Source of the DNA: Taeniopygia guttata
Lineage: Eukaryota > Chordata > Aves > Passeriformes > Estrildidae
Direction: 5' to 3'
Length of the DNA: 64,000 nucleotides
NCBI RefSeq assembly: GCF_048771995.1
Contig: NC_133063.1
Location: 12,341,563-12,405,562 of the forward strand
The notes under the pieces are model-generated. The model saw only the letters and a program-made list of their open reading frames with translations. It ran no database searches and was not told where the DNA came from. How positions within the stretch are numbered: the stretch's first letter is position 1; every line of letters begins with the position of its first letter. Position numbers and translations under genes: made by a program. Positions 32,225 through 44,809 of this stretch are shown piece after piece.

Positions 32225-32567
32225 TGTGAGTAATCTTGCTTTTAGGGGTCTGTCACTGTTTTCCACTGTCTCAGGCCTGCAGAACAGGGAGAGCCAGCTG
32301 TGGGGAGTGCCTGCTATCTTGTCTTTGTCCTATCTGCCACAGAGAACTACAGGGAGGTGGTGAACACTTGTTTTTGTCTATAACACACCTTCTCTTCTTG
32401 TATACATTTGTTATTAATATTGCTGCTATTACTGTGCATTTCTTATTCCACTGCTGCTTGCTTTCACTAAATTGTGATCTCAACCCATAGTCTCTGCCTT
32501 TGTCAGGAAGAAGGGGAGAGGCTTATTTGGAGTTTAATTTGTGGATGGGCTCAAATCACTACATTCA
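32225..32567 (+). mobile_element. ERVL-type 5' LTR
   Basis: The LTR begins TGTGAGTAATCTTGC and ends near ACTACATTCA. It is followed one base later by TGGTGCCCACTGTGAGCC, which looks like a tRNA primer-binding site. The first half (CTTGCTTTTAGGGGTCTGTC through CTTGTCTTTGTCC) recurs at 35193-35312, showing the LTR pair of one provirus. A T-rich block and TGGATGGGCTCAAATC near the end match avian ERVL LTR sequence from memory. Confidence 0.7.
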
Positions 32568-32568
32568 C

Positions 32569-35192
32569 TGGTGCCCACTGTGAGCCACAAAAGGGTAGGG
32601 ATAACTTTGATCTAAGAATCTGTGTATTAGATACAGAACTCCCTAGTTATAGCTGCTCTATTTGTTCATGGAGGTGTGATATTTAACCCTGCATATATTC
32701 CTATACATGCTCCCCATGATGCTATTTTTTCAGAGTAGGGTGAAGGATCAGGATTGCTTTGTTGCTGTACTGTGTGGTATGAGTTTATGACATGATAACA
32801 TCAATGGCAATAAAGGTCATCTGGGATGTGTGCTCAGTGCTGTTCACCTGTCCTGGCCTTGGCTGCTACCTCTGAGGAGTCATTAATAATAGTACCCAGC
32901 CTGTAGAGGGGCTAGAGGACAATGATTTTTCTCAGCCTTTCACCTCCTTTTCCTCCTTTGGACCTGCTACAACAGTTTATGAGAATCTTAAATTTCATTT
33001 GGATGTTAAAGAAAGCATATTCTAATTGCAATGTCTGCCAAGTTTCTTTAGTGCAGTTTAGAATAAGTGAAATTTAGAATAAGTTAAGTCTACACAATGT
33101 TTTGAGTAATCATAGACACATCTAGGAAGTTGTTCAGTGAACTGCCCTGGAGCTGAACAGTCATGAGTTGACGCTGTTGAGGCAGGATGGGAATGAGATG
33201 ACTCCACTCAAAATGCATCACTCTTTATACAGAGCTTTGTGCAGACCAATTCCATTGGTCCTGAAGTGAAAGCAAACCACACCATTGGTGCAGAGTGCAT
33301 GACACACAGTGGTAGAACTTAACTATAAACAATGTGAACACCAAGAGAGATAAAAAAATCTTTTCCAAGAGATTCCCAGGCTTCTTCCCTGTTAGAAACT
33401 CTCAGTTTCTCTCTTTGACTGAATCTGAAACCGACAATGAATAGCATGGGATGGCAGAGAAAATTAGACAGCTTTTAAAGGAGTATGCTGCTCCAGTGGT
33501 TTGGAAGTTCACCCCTGAAAAATATAGGACCTTGATAAAGTGGCAAAATATTTGAAAGAAAAATGCTGTGACAGCTCCAGAGAGGTGCAAAGCTATGCAA
33601 CTTGCTGATGCTCGTCAGACACTGCTTGCATGTCTGACAGCACTCTCAGGGGAAGGCAAGGAAAGCAGAACAACAGGCAGCAAGGTGACTCAAACTGCAG
33701 TTGAACCAGAGAACAACCCATGTCAGTGGCAGCTGCCTCTGTTCAGAAGAAAAAATTCAAGAACTAATCAATTCACATGGTGAGGGATGAGGACCCTCAA
33801 GACCAGAGGGAGAGACAGGGCTGAACATAATCACCTGATCGGTATCCATAGATGAGCTCTGAAATGCACAAAAAGATAACAGCCACCAGCCTGGTGAGCC
33901 CTACTGACCTGGCTGCTTGATTTTGGTATATCATGGCAAATGGTGCAACACCAGATGGCAATGAAGGCAAGCAATTAGGATCCCTGTCCTGGAATGCAAG
34001 CATTGACCAGGGGATTTAGAAAAGACCAGAAACTCTCAGTCTCTGGAAGTACCTCCTGTCAAGTCTAATGCACAGATGACCTTTTAGTGCACCAACACAA
34101 GTTGAACATGATGGAGGCAATGTATCCGATACCTGAGAGAATTAGTTGTAATGGAGGTAATCTATAAAGACACAATTCAAATAACGAACAGTCCCCTATA
34201 TGACATCTAATATTGATATACAAAACATGTGGTGAAGTTCCTACAGAGTGTGCCAGTGTCACAGGCCAACTCACTGGCAAAGAAGCCAGAGAGGAAAGGA
34301 GAAAAAAAAGTGAACATTTTGGCTACCAATCTCCAGCTATATAAAGAAACTATCTCCATCCCAATACAGGACTTCATCTCGTCTGTGAAATGACTGACCA
34401 AGGACTTACAACAGTTTAATAGGGAAGTTAAAGAGGACCGACAACAATTTTAAAAAGACTACCAAAAATTTAAGGAGGAAATGTCCCATGCCCTGCCAGT
34501 ACAGATCAGTGTTCCTGCTATTAGGCAGCAGATGCTCTGCAGCTAGAGAGAGAGGGTACACACCACAAGGTAATCTGCGGCTCTACATGCATGACCACCG
34601 AGAATACAAGAGGAAGTGAGAGGGAAAACCCACCTCTGCTCTAGCAGCACCCCTGTTGAGACGAAGGATAAACACCACATCAAACTCTGCCAATAAATGT
34701 AGCTTCAGTTTTCCTTCGGCAAGACCTTAGAGAGATTAAAAAGGCTGATGTTATTTCTGATCCCCCTGAAGATCATATTTACAAGAAGTAACAAGTACCA
34801 TGACCAGAACAAGAGATGCCCTGCCTCTAAAACACCTCTAAAAGGAGGGGGAAAGGAATAATCAGGTCTACTGGAATGTGGATCTGATACCCTGGCATAT
34901 TAGACCCATAAGAAGGCCTTACTTGGCACCAACACACCATGTCCCCTGCCAAGGGGGTACGTAGGTACGTAGGGGCAGAATCCATCTCTATTTCTAAGGT
35001 GACAGGGGGATCACAACAGCAGACTCTACTGAAAGCTGAAGTAAGCATGACTGGAAACAAATGACAAGAACATTCCCTCAGGAAACTGTGACTCTGGGTG
35101 CCAAGCACAGCAGAGTCCAGAGGAGTTGAGCGGAGACATCAAAAGTAGTGTCACTGGTTCAAGAAGCCACCAGGAATGATACAGTAGTGTAG
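32569..35192 (+). pseudogene. ERVL-like provirus interior, gag remnant, heavily decayed
   Basis: About 2.6 kb between two related LTRs. It starts with a primer-binding-site-like TGGTGCCCAC. A gag-like stretch is recognisable at about 33440-33780 and again around 33960-34720, broken by stop codons and shifts. No protease, reverse transcriptase, integrase or env can be recognised, so most of pol has been lost. A block at about 33165-33400 looks like an unrelated LTR piece in the opposite orientation. The copy is non-functional. Gag assignment is by general resemblance only. Confidence 0.5.
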
Positions 35193-35312
35193 TGTGATGG
35201 ATGGTCTTGCTTTCAGGGGTTTGTTTGCCACTGTTTTCTGCTGTCTTGGGCTTGGGGACAGGGAGAGCTGGCTGTGAAGAGGACCTGCAATCTTGTCTTT
35301 GTCCAGGAAAAC
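35193..35312 (+). mobile_element. ERVL-type 3' LTR, truncated
   Basis: Begins TGTGATGGATGGTCTTGC and follows the 5' LTR at 32225 up to about CTTTGTCCAGG, where similarity stops. Only about the first 120 bases are kept. The sequence after it belongs to a different repeat. Confidence 0.65.
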
Positions 35313-35319
35313 CACATGG

Positions 35320-35590
35320 TACTGAGTGTGATAGTAAAAGGGTTTTAAAATCATGGGGATTTGGGGAGTTAGAAGGAAAATTAAGCTTAGTAGGCCCTGG
35401 GAAAATACCCTGGGAAAGCATAGGCCTTGTACTTGCTAGAACTGCACCTGTGTAGTTAGTATATGATAAATTATATAATTGCTAGATGTGATGATTGTTT
35501 AGTAATTAAATATAATTACTGTTTGATCGTAAGAATAATAATTATTCCAAAGGTTTAGAAATAGATGGTAGCTTTAGAAAATATACTATT
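35320..35590 (+). mobile_element. Possible second LTR fragment
   Basis: AT-rich block containing TAAGCTTAGTAGGCCCTGGG, TAGAACTGCACCTGTGTAGTTAGT and ATGATTGTTTAGTAATTAAA, which resembles a passerine LTR I recall. The assignment is from memory and the ends are not defined. Confidence 0.35.
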
Positions 35591-35599
35591 CTTTCAGAA

Positions 35600-38040
35600 G
35601 GCTGCTATCTCAGGCAATGGTTTGAACAAATTTCATTAAACCTATAAACTTTTAACGTATGTTCTTACCATAGCTCTCTTAAAGTTAGGAACAGTGATCA
35701 AGGTGAAAGGTGGATTTATTTTGTTTTAGTTCATTAGCATAAAACATTAGTATAGTCTTACAAGATCCCATGTAGATAGTAACCAGTGAATACTGCATTC
35801 AAAAGTTCTTACACACATGAAAAATAAAGAATAATGGAAAGAAAAGCCAGAGAGAAAACCTAAAATTGCAATTTCCATTGTCTTCTATCCAGGCTTGTTT
35901 TTTAATTTCTGAATTAGCAAAATGTAGCTGTTAGAGAACCCAGTATAATTTGTGCTTTAGTACTATTACACTTCCTTCATGTTATATCATTAAAACAGCC
36001 TGTCTCAATTCAATTCAGCATTTCAATGGATGTAACTTGAAATAAACTCTGACAGTGTATATTTGGGTTAATTTGTAAAGGCAGCAGTAAAAACTTCATT
36101 AGAGCTGGTATTATAAAACAATATTTTAAACAAACGTACTTATCTTTTTTAATTTCAGAGACTTAACATCTTTACAGGATCAGAGTATTACCTTGCAAGT
36201 CTAGTTTTCAGAACACCCTCAATACACTTCTAAATTGCAATAAAATCAACAGTGAAGAGGTCAAGAGGGCACAGGATTCTCAGTCCCCATGTTAGATTGC
36301 ATCTAGTTCTGATTTAAGAAAAAAGTGTTATTGTCTGAGTGATAAAAAGATGTTGTTTTCTCCAAGCATGTAAGTAATTTTTAGTATCTACGTACCCTTA
36401 AGTTTATATATATTTGTATGCACATGTATTTGTAATATCACTCAACACTGTCGGAGATTCAAGATACTAATAATAGCATTACAGCACCTATCCATCAATA
36501 GCATGAAAACCCAAAAACCTCAAGGAAATAGGACCTTTCACTGTCTACTGAGAAATACCAAACAAACATCCAAAACACAGAGCAATCATGTTAGACTCTA
36601 CCATGCAGGAGAACTGCTTACAATTACAATAAGAACACATTGTATCACATTTGATGGCAGGAGTGGATGTTCCTTGAAAAGCCCTGGATTCCTGGGAGAA
36701 AAATCAATTTCAGAATTCTAAGCACTATGCAAAGAAGGATAGGGTGTTTGTCTTAAAATATTCACATATAAACATATTTTGTAGTTTAAAATGAGTAAAA
36801 TCCATAGGTGAAAAAGTATCTGTGAAATGTGAAACTTCCCAAATGTTTTCCAGCCCAAGGTAAGAGTCAATAGACCTAACTAGCGCCACATCACTGAAAT
36901 TGATTATTGAAGTTCAGCTCTAGGAGTCAAGGTCATCCAGACAGCAAGAAGTACTTTCCTGAAAGTTTAGGTATCTAGAATCCAATGCCTACTCTTCTGA
37001 AATATACCAAGGGGTCATTTTCTAAAGAGTGTATAAATCCTACTGCATACAAAGAATTATTTCAGACTTTCTGGGCAACTACAAATTAAGATGATCATCT
37101 TTTTTCTCCTCTGGCTGGCTTGATATTTTATCCCACCCCTCAGGATATAGTAGAACATGAATCTGGAATTCTGGCCTCAAGAGTGCTACAGTTTTCACCA
37201 GCCATTTGGGTACTCCCTAGAAAGTTCATAGGGCTTAGTTCCTTTTGAGTCCTTTTTGTGTGGAAGGTAACATTTTCAACATACTTGAACACAAACCAAA
37301 ATAATAAGTATGTATGACCATGAAAGAGCTACTTTTTAGCTTCAGGGTTACAAAGGCCCAAGCTGTACCAGCCTAGGGTTTTGGGGTTTTTTCTTTTGGT
37401 GTTTTTTTTTTTTTTTTTCCTATAAGGAAAAAAAAAAAACTTACTACAAATTGCCTAAAGAATACCAGCAAACAAAACCAGGGGTTGAAGCCTGATCCAT
37501 TAGAGATCTGGAATTATCAGTTCCTTGCACATGGGTAAGAATCTCAACATAACCTCTGAAAAACTCCGTTATTAACTTGCCATTATCTGTCCATGTACTT
37601 GAAGAAATCACTATGTAGGAAACTTTAATATGCAGTTATTGTAAGGAAACTCTACAGGTTCACAGAACCGTGAGCTTCATCCACAGAAATTCTTCTCATA
37701 AAAAGATTTGTTTTGGAAGGTTCTTGTAGTTCAAACCCAAATGGAAATTAAGCTCCAAACTGCCACTTCTTTCAACTGCTCCCCTGAGAAAGGGACCAAA
37801 AGGCAGAGACTATGGATTGAGGCAACAATTCACTAGAAAAACCACAATGAGCTAAGGAGCACAAACAGTAGTAGCAACAATACCAACAACAATAGCGAAT
37901 AAAAGAGGACAATCACATGTAAAAAATGCTTATAGAAGTCTAAGTGACTCAGTATTACTGTGTCCAGTGACACACTCCTGAGACAAAGGAGAATATTGCA
38001 GACATTACCACAGACGCCACCTTCTTCCCTGAGTCCAAGT
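35600..38040. other. Unique AT-rich sequence, no gene seen
   Basis: About 2.4 kb without recognisable genes. There is a poly(T) run with TTTTGGGGTTTTTT at about 37378-37420, directly followed by a poly(A) stretch at about 37425-37439. Open frames are short and unremarkable. Confidence 0.5.
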
Positions 38041-38069
38041 CAATCAAAAACAACGGCTGACAAATCATC

Positions 38070-38545
38070 TTTGGAAGTTCAGGAAGGACACTGAGACACT
38101 TGAACGCATCCAGAAGAGAGCAACAAGGCTGGTGAAGAGCTTGGAACACAAGCCCTATGAAGAACAGCTGAAGGAGCTGGGAGTATTTGGCCTGGACAAA
38201 AGGAGGCTTAGGGGTGACCTTATCAGACCCTACAACTTCCTAAAAGGTGGCTGGAGCTAGCTGGGGGGTTGGTCTCTTCTCCTACAAGAGCATGAGGACA
38301 CAGTCTTAAAACTGCACCGGGGGAAATTTAGGTTAGACATTAGAGAAAAAATCTTCCTTGTAAGAATGATTTGGCACTGGAATCACCTGCCCAGGGAAGT
38401 GGTGGAGTCACCATCCCTGGACATATTTTAAAAAAGACTGGATGTGGCACTCTGTGGTTTAGTTGACGAGGAGGTGTTAGGTCATAGGTTGGACTTGATG
38501 ATCTCAAAAGGTCTTTTCTAGCCCAGTTCATTCTGTGATTCTGTC
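38070..38545 (+). mobile_element. CR1 LINE 3' fragment
   Basis: Sense CR1 3' UTR landmarks appear in order: CATCCAGAAGAGAGCAACAAGG, GGAGTATTTGGCCTGGACAA, GGGTGACCTTATCAGACCC, TTAGACATTAGAGAAAAAATC, CCATCCCTGGACAT and GGTTGGACTTGATGATCTCAAAAGG, ending near ATTCTGTGATTCTGT, the CR1 terminal repeat. 5'-truncated, as is usual for CR1. Confidence 0.9.
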
Positions 38546-38984
38546 TCCTAATGCTCCTTTCCAAGGCCTGAGACAAAAACCACAATGTACAAATCCTCCA
38601 GCTGGACTGTGCACACTACTCTATTGGCTGCTTTGCTCTCCTGGAAAAACAGAACAAGTAACGGCCGTTCTGTATCATGTTCCCTTTTTCTCCAATTTAA
38701 AGCCACACCTTCTAATAATGATGTGGCTATAAAATAATCTGGTTCAGCCCACAGCTACAGGCTCCATCTTCCTCCTGGCAACTGTGATGAAATTAACTCT
38801 GTCCTAGCCAAAATTAGGACAAGTGTGAAATTAAGATCATAGAATAAGGATGAAGAATTACAGATCAGAAGGTTAAATGTGCCTCAACTGTTAAGAAGGG
38901 AGGGAGTGAGAGAGAATACAGAGAATTCCATATTGGCATGCTCTTTCTTTTACTGATGATATGTATATGAGCAGTTGCTTCCCA

Positions 38985-39225
38985 TACACTTTACAACAGT
39001 GGGAATTTTCATCCTGATGCATTAACCAGGATGTGCTAACCAGATCTCGCCTCTGACGGGCATAGAATTAGCACTTTCCTGTCGCAAATTCTTCCCTTCT
39101 GTCCCTGACCTCAAGTTTCCACTGTGATGCCTTATCTTACAGGCAAGTACCTTCTGTGGCCTTGACAGTCTGAGACAGGAAACTGTGCTTTTTTAAGTCC
39201 TTACACCACACATGGCTCAAATACT
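38985..39225 (-). mobile_element. LTR-like repeat, copy 1 (antisense)
   Basis: The block shares order and content with 42165-42370: TTACAACAGTGGGAA-like, AGGATGTGCTAACCAGATCT, TTAGCACTTTCCTGT, TTATCTTACAG and AAGTCCTTAC. It lies directly below an env-like remnant on the minus strand, the place expected for a 3' LTR of a minus-strand provirus. On the minus strand it starts near TGTGGTGTAAGGACTT. Confidence 0.5.
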
Positions 39226-39239
39226 GCCCTTCAGGGACT

Positions 39240-39965
39240 TTGTTCTTCAGCTCATGGGGCTGGCCACAGGGGTGATGTATATGAAGCAATAGAAGGAGAA
39301 AAGACAGAAACAATAACATGAGCAATCGTACAATGTACAATAGCTATCCCAATAATTAAAAATGCAAATACAATTGCAATCATCAACCCAAGTCTCATTA
39401 AACACTTCCCCTACCCTCTGAGTCCCAAGGATCAAAGTACTGACAATTGGGAACTGGGGTTAAGTCCTAGAAAACTGTCTTGGGCTTGGAGTGATTGGCA
39501 GCAATTTCTTCAATTCTGCCTTGGGCTTCTTCGGTCAATGCCACTGCACTGTGAACACTGATAAAACATTCAGTTTTATTATGATTTAACATTCCACATA
39601 CCTCTTGCTCCCTTAATAATAACATATCAAAAGCCCTTTTTGACACTTTTTGGGACTTGCAAGTTAAGGTCTCCGAACTCATACTTGATCCAGTCACTGA
39701 GAGTATGTATCTTCAACATAAAAGGTTCTCATGCAAAGTAGGAACCAGATATCATACAAAAGGTTCTCATGCAAACACATCAGTCCATTGGGCCCATATT
39801 CTATTTCTCCAGGGGACAGACTACAACTCTGGAGAAGGGGGGAGGAAGACAGGGAGAGGGATTCAGTGGTGTCCAATGGGTCCTTCCTTACTCTGGGCTT
39901 CTTGATGGTGGGCATCCCCAAGTCATTCTTCCAGGAGTACCACCTATACAGTCCAAGTTCACACA
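39240..39965 (-). pseudogene. Endogenous retrovirus env-like remnant
   Basis: On the minus strand, broken frames at 39694-39960, 39467-39697 and 39247-39435 resemble the transmembrane part of a retroviral envelope gene: an N-glycosylation-site and cysteine-bearing ectodomain stretch, followed in another frame by a hydrophobic Cys-rich segment that would be the membrane anchor. The frames are separated by stops and shifts, so no protein can be made. It is cut off at about 39970 by a CR1 element. I cannot name the retrovirus class; env identity is an inference from composition and from the LTR-like repeat next to it. Confidence 0.4.
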
Positions 39966-39969
39966 CTGA

Positions 39970-42110
39970 ATCAGGCAGAATCACTAGGTCGAAAGAGATC
40001 TTTAAGATCACGGAGTCCAACCCATGCCCTAACACCTCAATTAGACCGGGGCACTGAGTGCCACATCCAGTCTTTTTTTAAACAAATCCAGGGATGGTGA
40101 CTCCACCATCTCTCTAGCCAGACGATTCCAGTACTTTATCAGCCTTTCTGTAAACTTTTTCCTAATATCCAACCTATATTTCCCTTGGCCCAGCTTCAGA
40201 CTGTGACCTCTCGTTCGGTCAGATGCTGCCTGGAGAATCACACCAACCCCACCTGACTACAACCACCTTTCAGGGAGCTGTAGAGAGTGATAAGGTCACC
40301 CCTGAGTCTCCTTTCCTCCAGGCTAAACACCCCCAGCTCCCTCAGCCGTTTCTCACAAGGTTTGTGTTCCCAGCCCCTCACCAACCTCGCTGTCTCCTCT
40401 GGATGTGCTCCAGCATCTCAACGTCCTTCTCAAACTGAGGCCCCAGAACTGGACACAGCACTCGAGGTGTGCCCCCACCAGTGCCGAGTACAGGGGAGAA
40501 TGACCTCCCTGGGCCTGCTGGCCACACCATTCCTGATCCAGGCCAGGGGCCATTGGCCTTCTTGGCCCCCAGGGCACACTGCTGGCTCATGCCCAGCCGG
40601 CTGTCAGCCACTGCCCCCAGGTCCCTTTCTGCCCGGGCACTGTCCAGCCACACCGTACCCAGCCTACAGCAGTGCAGGGGGTTATTGTGGCCAAAATGCA
40701 GGACTCGGCACTTGGACCTATTAAACTTCATCTTGTTAGACTCTGCCCATCCATCCAACTGTTCCAGGTCTCTCTGCAGAGCCCTCCTACCCTCCAACAG
40801 ATTGACACACACTCCCAGCTTAGTGTTTGCAAATATACAATGAAAGACTCAACACCCTCATCCACGTGGTCAATAAAAACACTTAACAGAGCTGGCCCAG
40901 CACAGAGCCCTGAGGGACACCACTGGTGCCTGGCCCCAGCTGGATGCAGCACCGCTCACCAGCACTCTCAGCCAGTTCTGAGCCCAGCACTGAGTGCTCC
41001 TGTCCCAGCCGTGGGCTGCAGCTTTTCCAGCAGTGCTGTGGGAGACAGGGCCCAAGGCCTTGCTGGAGTCCAGGTACACAACATCCACAGCCCTTCCTGC
41101 ATCCACCAGGCCGGTCACCTGGTCATAAAAGGAGACCAGGCTGGTCAAACACAACCTACCCCTCTTAAACCCATGCTTGGCTGGGTCTGACACCCTGGCC
41201 ATCCTGTACGGGCTGCGTCATGACACCCAATATAAACTGCTCCATTACCTTGCCAGGTACTGTGGTCAGGCTGTCTTAAAATTACCAGGATGCTCTTTCC
41301 CACCCTTTTTGTGAATGGGTGGCACACTGGCCAGGTTCCAGCCATCTGGAATCTCCCCAGTGAGTCAGGGCAGCTGGTAAATTATGGAGAGAGGCTTTGC
41401 AGGCTCATCTGCCAGCTCCCTCTTCACCCTGGTGTGGATCCCATCTGGTCCCATGGATTTATGAAAATCCAAGCAGCTCAGCAGTTCTCTGACTGCCTTC
41501 TCTTGGATAACAGGGTGACCATTCTAACACCATCAACCAAGCCAGGAGAACAGTTGTCCTGAGGGCAAGCTGTCTTCCCACTAAAGACAAGAGGCAAAGA
41601 AGGCATTAAGTACCTCTGCCTTCTCCTCGTCTGAAGTTATTAAGGTCCCTCCTGCATCCAATAGAGAACAAAGGTTGGTCTTACCCTTCCTTTTACCATT
41701 AATACATTTGTAAAAACATTTTTTATTATCTTCTACAAAAATTGCTCAATTAAGTTCATACTCAGCTTTAGCTTCCCTAATTTTTTTTCCTACATGCCCT
41801 AGCAAGCCCCTTAAATACTTCCTGACCCTCCCTCCAAAGATGATACTTCCTCTTTTTATTCCAGAGTTCCTTCAAAACATCGTTGCCCATCCAAGCTGGA
41901 CATTTGCCTCATTGACTCATGGCACACAGGGACAGTCTGTTCCTGTGCCCTCAAGATCTCTGTTTTGAAGCACGCCCACCTTTCCTGGACTCCTTTGTTT
42001 TTAAGGGCTACTTCCCAAGGAGCTCTCTGAGTAAGTCTCCTGAACAGGCCGAAGTCTGCCTTCCTCTGGAGGTCCAATGTAAAAGTTGCACGTATGCATG
42101 GAAGCATACT
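39970..42110 (-). mobile_element. Long CR1 LINE fragment with RT remnant (antisense)
   Basis: Read on the minus strand, this 2.1 kb copy contains CR1 ORF2 reverse-transcriptase sequence. Recognisable words include DVVYLDSSKA (41040-41202 region) and the downstream KMKFNRSKCRVLHFGHNN (40650-40720 region). The 3' UTR follows, down to AATCACTAGGTCGAAAGAGA at about 39975. The sequence at 41600-42080 appears to be upstream CR1 sequence. Stops and shifts interrupt the frame, so it is inactive. It is the longest CR1 copy in the window and the most complete at the RT C-terminus. Confidence 0.85.
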
Positions 42111-42164
42111 CCCCCTTGAGATCTGTGTTTCACCAATGATAACTGTGAGCAGTGGCCTCCTTTC

Positions 42165-42372
42165 ACACACTTTGCTACAGTAGGAACCTAGGAATGACGA
42201 ACTAGGATGCACTAACAAAGTTTTGCCTCCTACAGGCCTAGATTTAGCATCTTCCTGTTGCAACTTCCTCCATTTCCTGCTATCTAAATTTGCTGCTGTG
42301 CACACTTATCTTACAGTAAGCTCTTTCTGAGGCCTGGACAGGCAACTGTGATCTTTAAGTCCTTACCTCTGG
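42165..42372 (-). mobile_element. LTR-like repeat, copy 2 (antisense)
   Basis: Contains TTTGCTACAGTAGGAAC, GGATGCACTAACAAAG, TTTAGCATCTTCCTGTTGC, TTATCTTACAGTAAGC and AAGTCCTTACCTCTGGG, matching 38985-39225 in the same orientation. It lies at the other side of the CR1/env block, so the two may be the LTRs of one rearranged provirus or two independent insertions. Confidence 0.5.
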
Positions 42373-42374
42373 GT

Positions 42375-44655
42375 TATATCAGAATCACTTTTTACATAAA
42401 AAATTATCTAAAGCTGTGGCTTTGTATTTTCTTCAGAAAATAAGGGCTGTTAAATGGAAGGAGAAACCCAATAGCATGTTTTTCATCAAGTAACACATAA
42501 AGATCTCATTCCACAACATGTATGTTAAAACTATGAAACAGTTTTCCCTGATCTTATTTCAGCTCACTCTGTGCTAAGAACACCGTAAATAAAACACAGC
42601 CCACGATCAAACAACAGATCTGAAAGAGGAATGGCTGCTGCCCAAGCTGTTGAAACTCCAAGATAGCAATGTTTTGATTTTAGATTTCTTATTTCAGAGC
42701 AATAAATAAAATTGCTCAAAGAATACAAAACACTAAATACAAAACAAAGCAGCAATGTACAATACGGTGTATCCTAAAAACAATCTAAAATACCTGAACC
42801 TGATCGAAATATTACATTTGAGAAAAATAAAATTCAGAGATGAAATCCCTATAAACAGTAAAACCCAAGCTTTTGCCTACAGACCCCTGCTTGATAAGTT
42901 AAAGAAGGCTTCTAAATTACTTTTTAAAGACTTTTTCTATAGAACTAGAGGAAATTTTTCTGTTTCTCCAAATCATGTAAGTCAGTACTAGCACTTTCCT
43001 AGTAGGATCTTTTAAACTTCCTGTGATGCATTGCCATTTAATAAGAGTTCAACAACTATTAAAGGCAAAGTTAAACAACTCTTATACTTCATTCTAATTC
43101 CATAGCTTTCTTTATAAAAGCACAGTTCATTATTTCCATGTTCATTTAAGCTCTGCTCCTCTCACATTCATGACATTTTAAATACATGCATATCGACCAT
43201 TTAAGAGATGAGGTAAGCCTTAACAGGCACACACCAGCAGTCGCTAGTGATACCAGATATGCACATTCAAATGCTTCTACCGAGGGTATCGAGTTAACAA
43301 GTCTTTGCTACTAGCAGCAGGTAGGCTTGTCTGGCTGCCCACATGTACCATACATTGGTTACCCGTCCAGACTGGCAGGGTCTCTTTACCTCTCAAAACC
43401 ACTTGTCACTCTACAGTTTCTAAAGCTATCTGCCACTATGAAATATTGAACTAAAACAAACAAAAAATTCTCTCATTCTTTTAAAACACCTTACTCCTCA
43501 ACCACTGCCTTACACTCTTTCTTTATCCCTCTCCCTGACTTCAGCCTTTGGTCATTCTTGCATTTAAGTCATTCTACCATTGCTTCATAGAAAAAGCCCT
43601 TCAGTCATTTGACCATGACCAATTTAATCAGTCGCTCAACTTTTTTTACATAGTTCCTCATACCAAAAATCTTGGGATTCTTGTGGTATTTTTTTCTATC
43701 CTAGGCTAACACAGTACACACTTCTCTGTGGCTTCTGGTTTCTCACTGAGGGCTACTTGTCACAAATAAAACTCATAGCCATCACCTCTGAAAAATTGTA
43801 TTTCAGTCAACATTAGAACCATTAAAAAAGCGTAAAGCAGATCACAGAACACAAACCAAAACCGTTTCAGTGGCTGTCTTCAACAGTGCAAGAAGTAACA
43901 CTACAAATTACTGTTGCAATCCTATCCAGCCCACACAATGCTGCATACAAAACATGGAGATTTACCAAGCTCTGTTGCAGTGGGTCTTTGGTTAAGTATG
44001 CATAAACAAGAATTGTTCAGTGCTTATTTCTTTGAGTTGAAGTGATCCATTAGCAGTTCACTACTTTTTTTTCCACTTATAAAAAAACCTATGCCCTTAA
44101 CAAAGATATAGTCTTTATACTCATCAGTTTCACATCTTTGATACAAAGTTTGACATACATAATCAAGGACAACAGTTTCTTTCTGAAGAAATAAAAGCTT
44201 TTCCTAACTATATGATCACAAAGACACTTCAGAAATTTTGACTGAAGTATCATTATAAATTTTCTTTAAAGATTTTGAAGCATACATCCAAACTAAGAAG
44301 TACTAATGACAACCACAAGGAGTCAGGAAGAACTGCAAATAAGCAGTACCACAGAATTCTTAAATGTCTGCTTAGAAGCACTCCCCAAATACACTCATCT
44401 TACTAGTTAAAATGCAATAAAAGGAAGCCATTTTAATCCCTCGATTTACACCATGTTCTGACCAGCTACACACTTTTTCAACATTTTGAAGAACTCCGCA
44501 CTTTTCACCATTTTGTTAATATACTCATGTTTCACTATGCAGTCTTAGAACCCTTTCTGCCTTTCACCCAAGGATGTCAGATTTATAATTAATGAGGCCA
44601 TCCAAATTAATAAAAGGGCTATAGCAAATATTCAGTTAATCAGCTAATAATGACA
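42375..44655. other. Unique AT-rich sequence, no gene seen
   Basis: About 2.3 kb of intron-like sequence without recognisable repeats, exons or RNA genes. Open frames reach about 78 codons at most and have no motif. Confidence 0.5.
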
Positions 44656-44659
44656 AAAC

Positions 44660-44805
44660 CCCACAGAATCATTGAGGTCAGAAAAGACCTCCAAAATTAA
44701 CAGTCCTTTGTTAAGGACCATCTTGTTGTCAACTAGACCGCAGCACTAAGTGCTACATCCAGTCATTTCCTTCGTAATTTCCTGGGCAACCTGTGACTAT
44801 ACTTC
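44660..44805 (-). mobile_element. CR1 LINE 3'-end fragment (antisense)
   Basis: CACAGAATCATTGAGGTC, AAAAGACCTCCAAAATTA and GCACTAAGTGCTACATCCAG are antisense CR1 3' tail words. It ends in TTTCCTGGGCAACCTGTG. A short truncated copy. Confidence 0.75.
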
Positions 44806-44809
44806 CAAA

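Noticed and set aside
40287..41190. Plus-strand ORFs of 124-172 codons
   Set aside because: They are antisense to a CR1 reverse-transcriptase remnant; the real (broken) coding sense is the minus strand.
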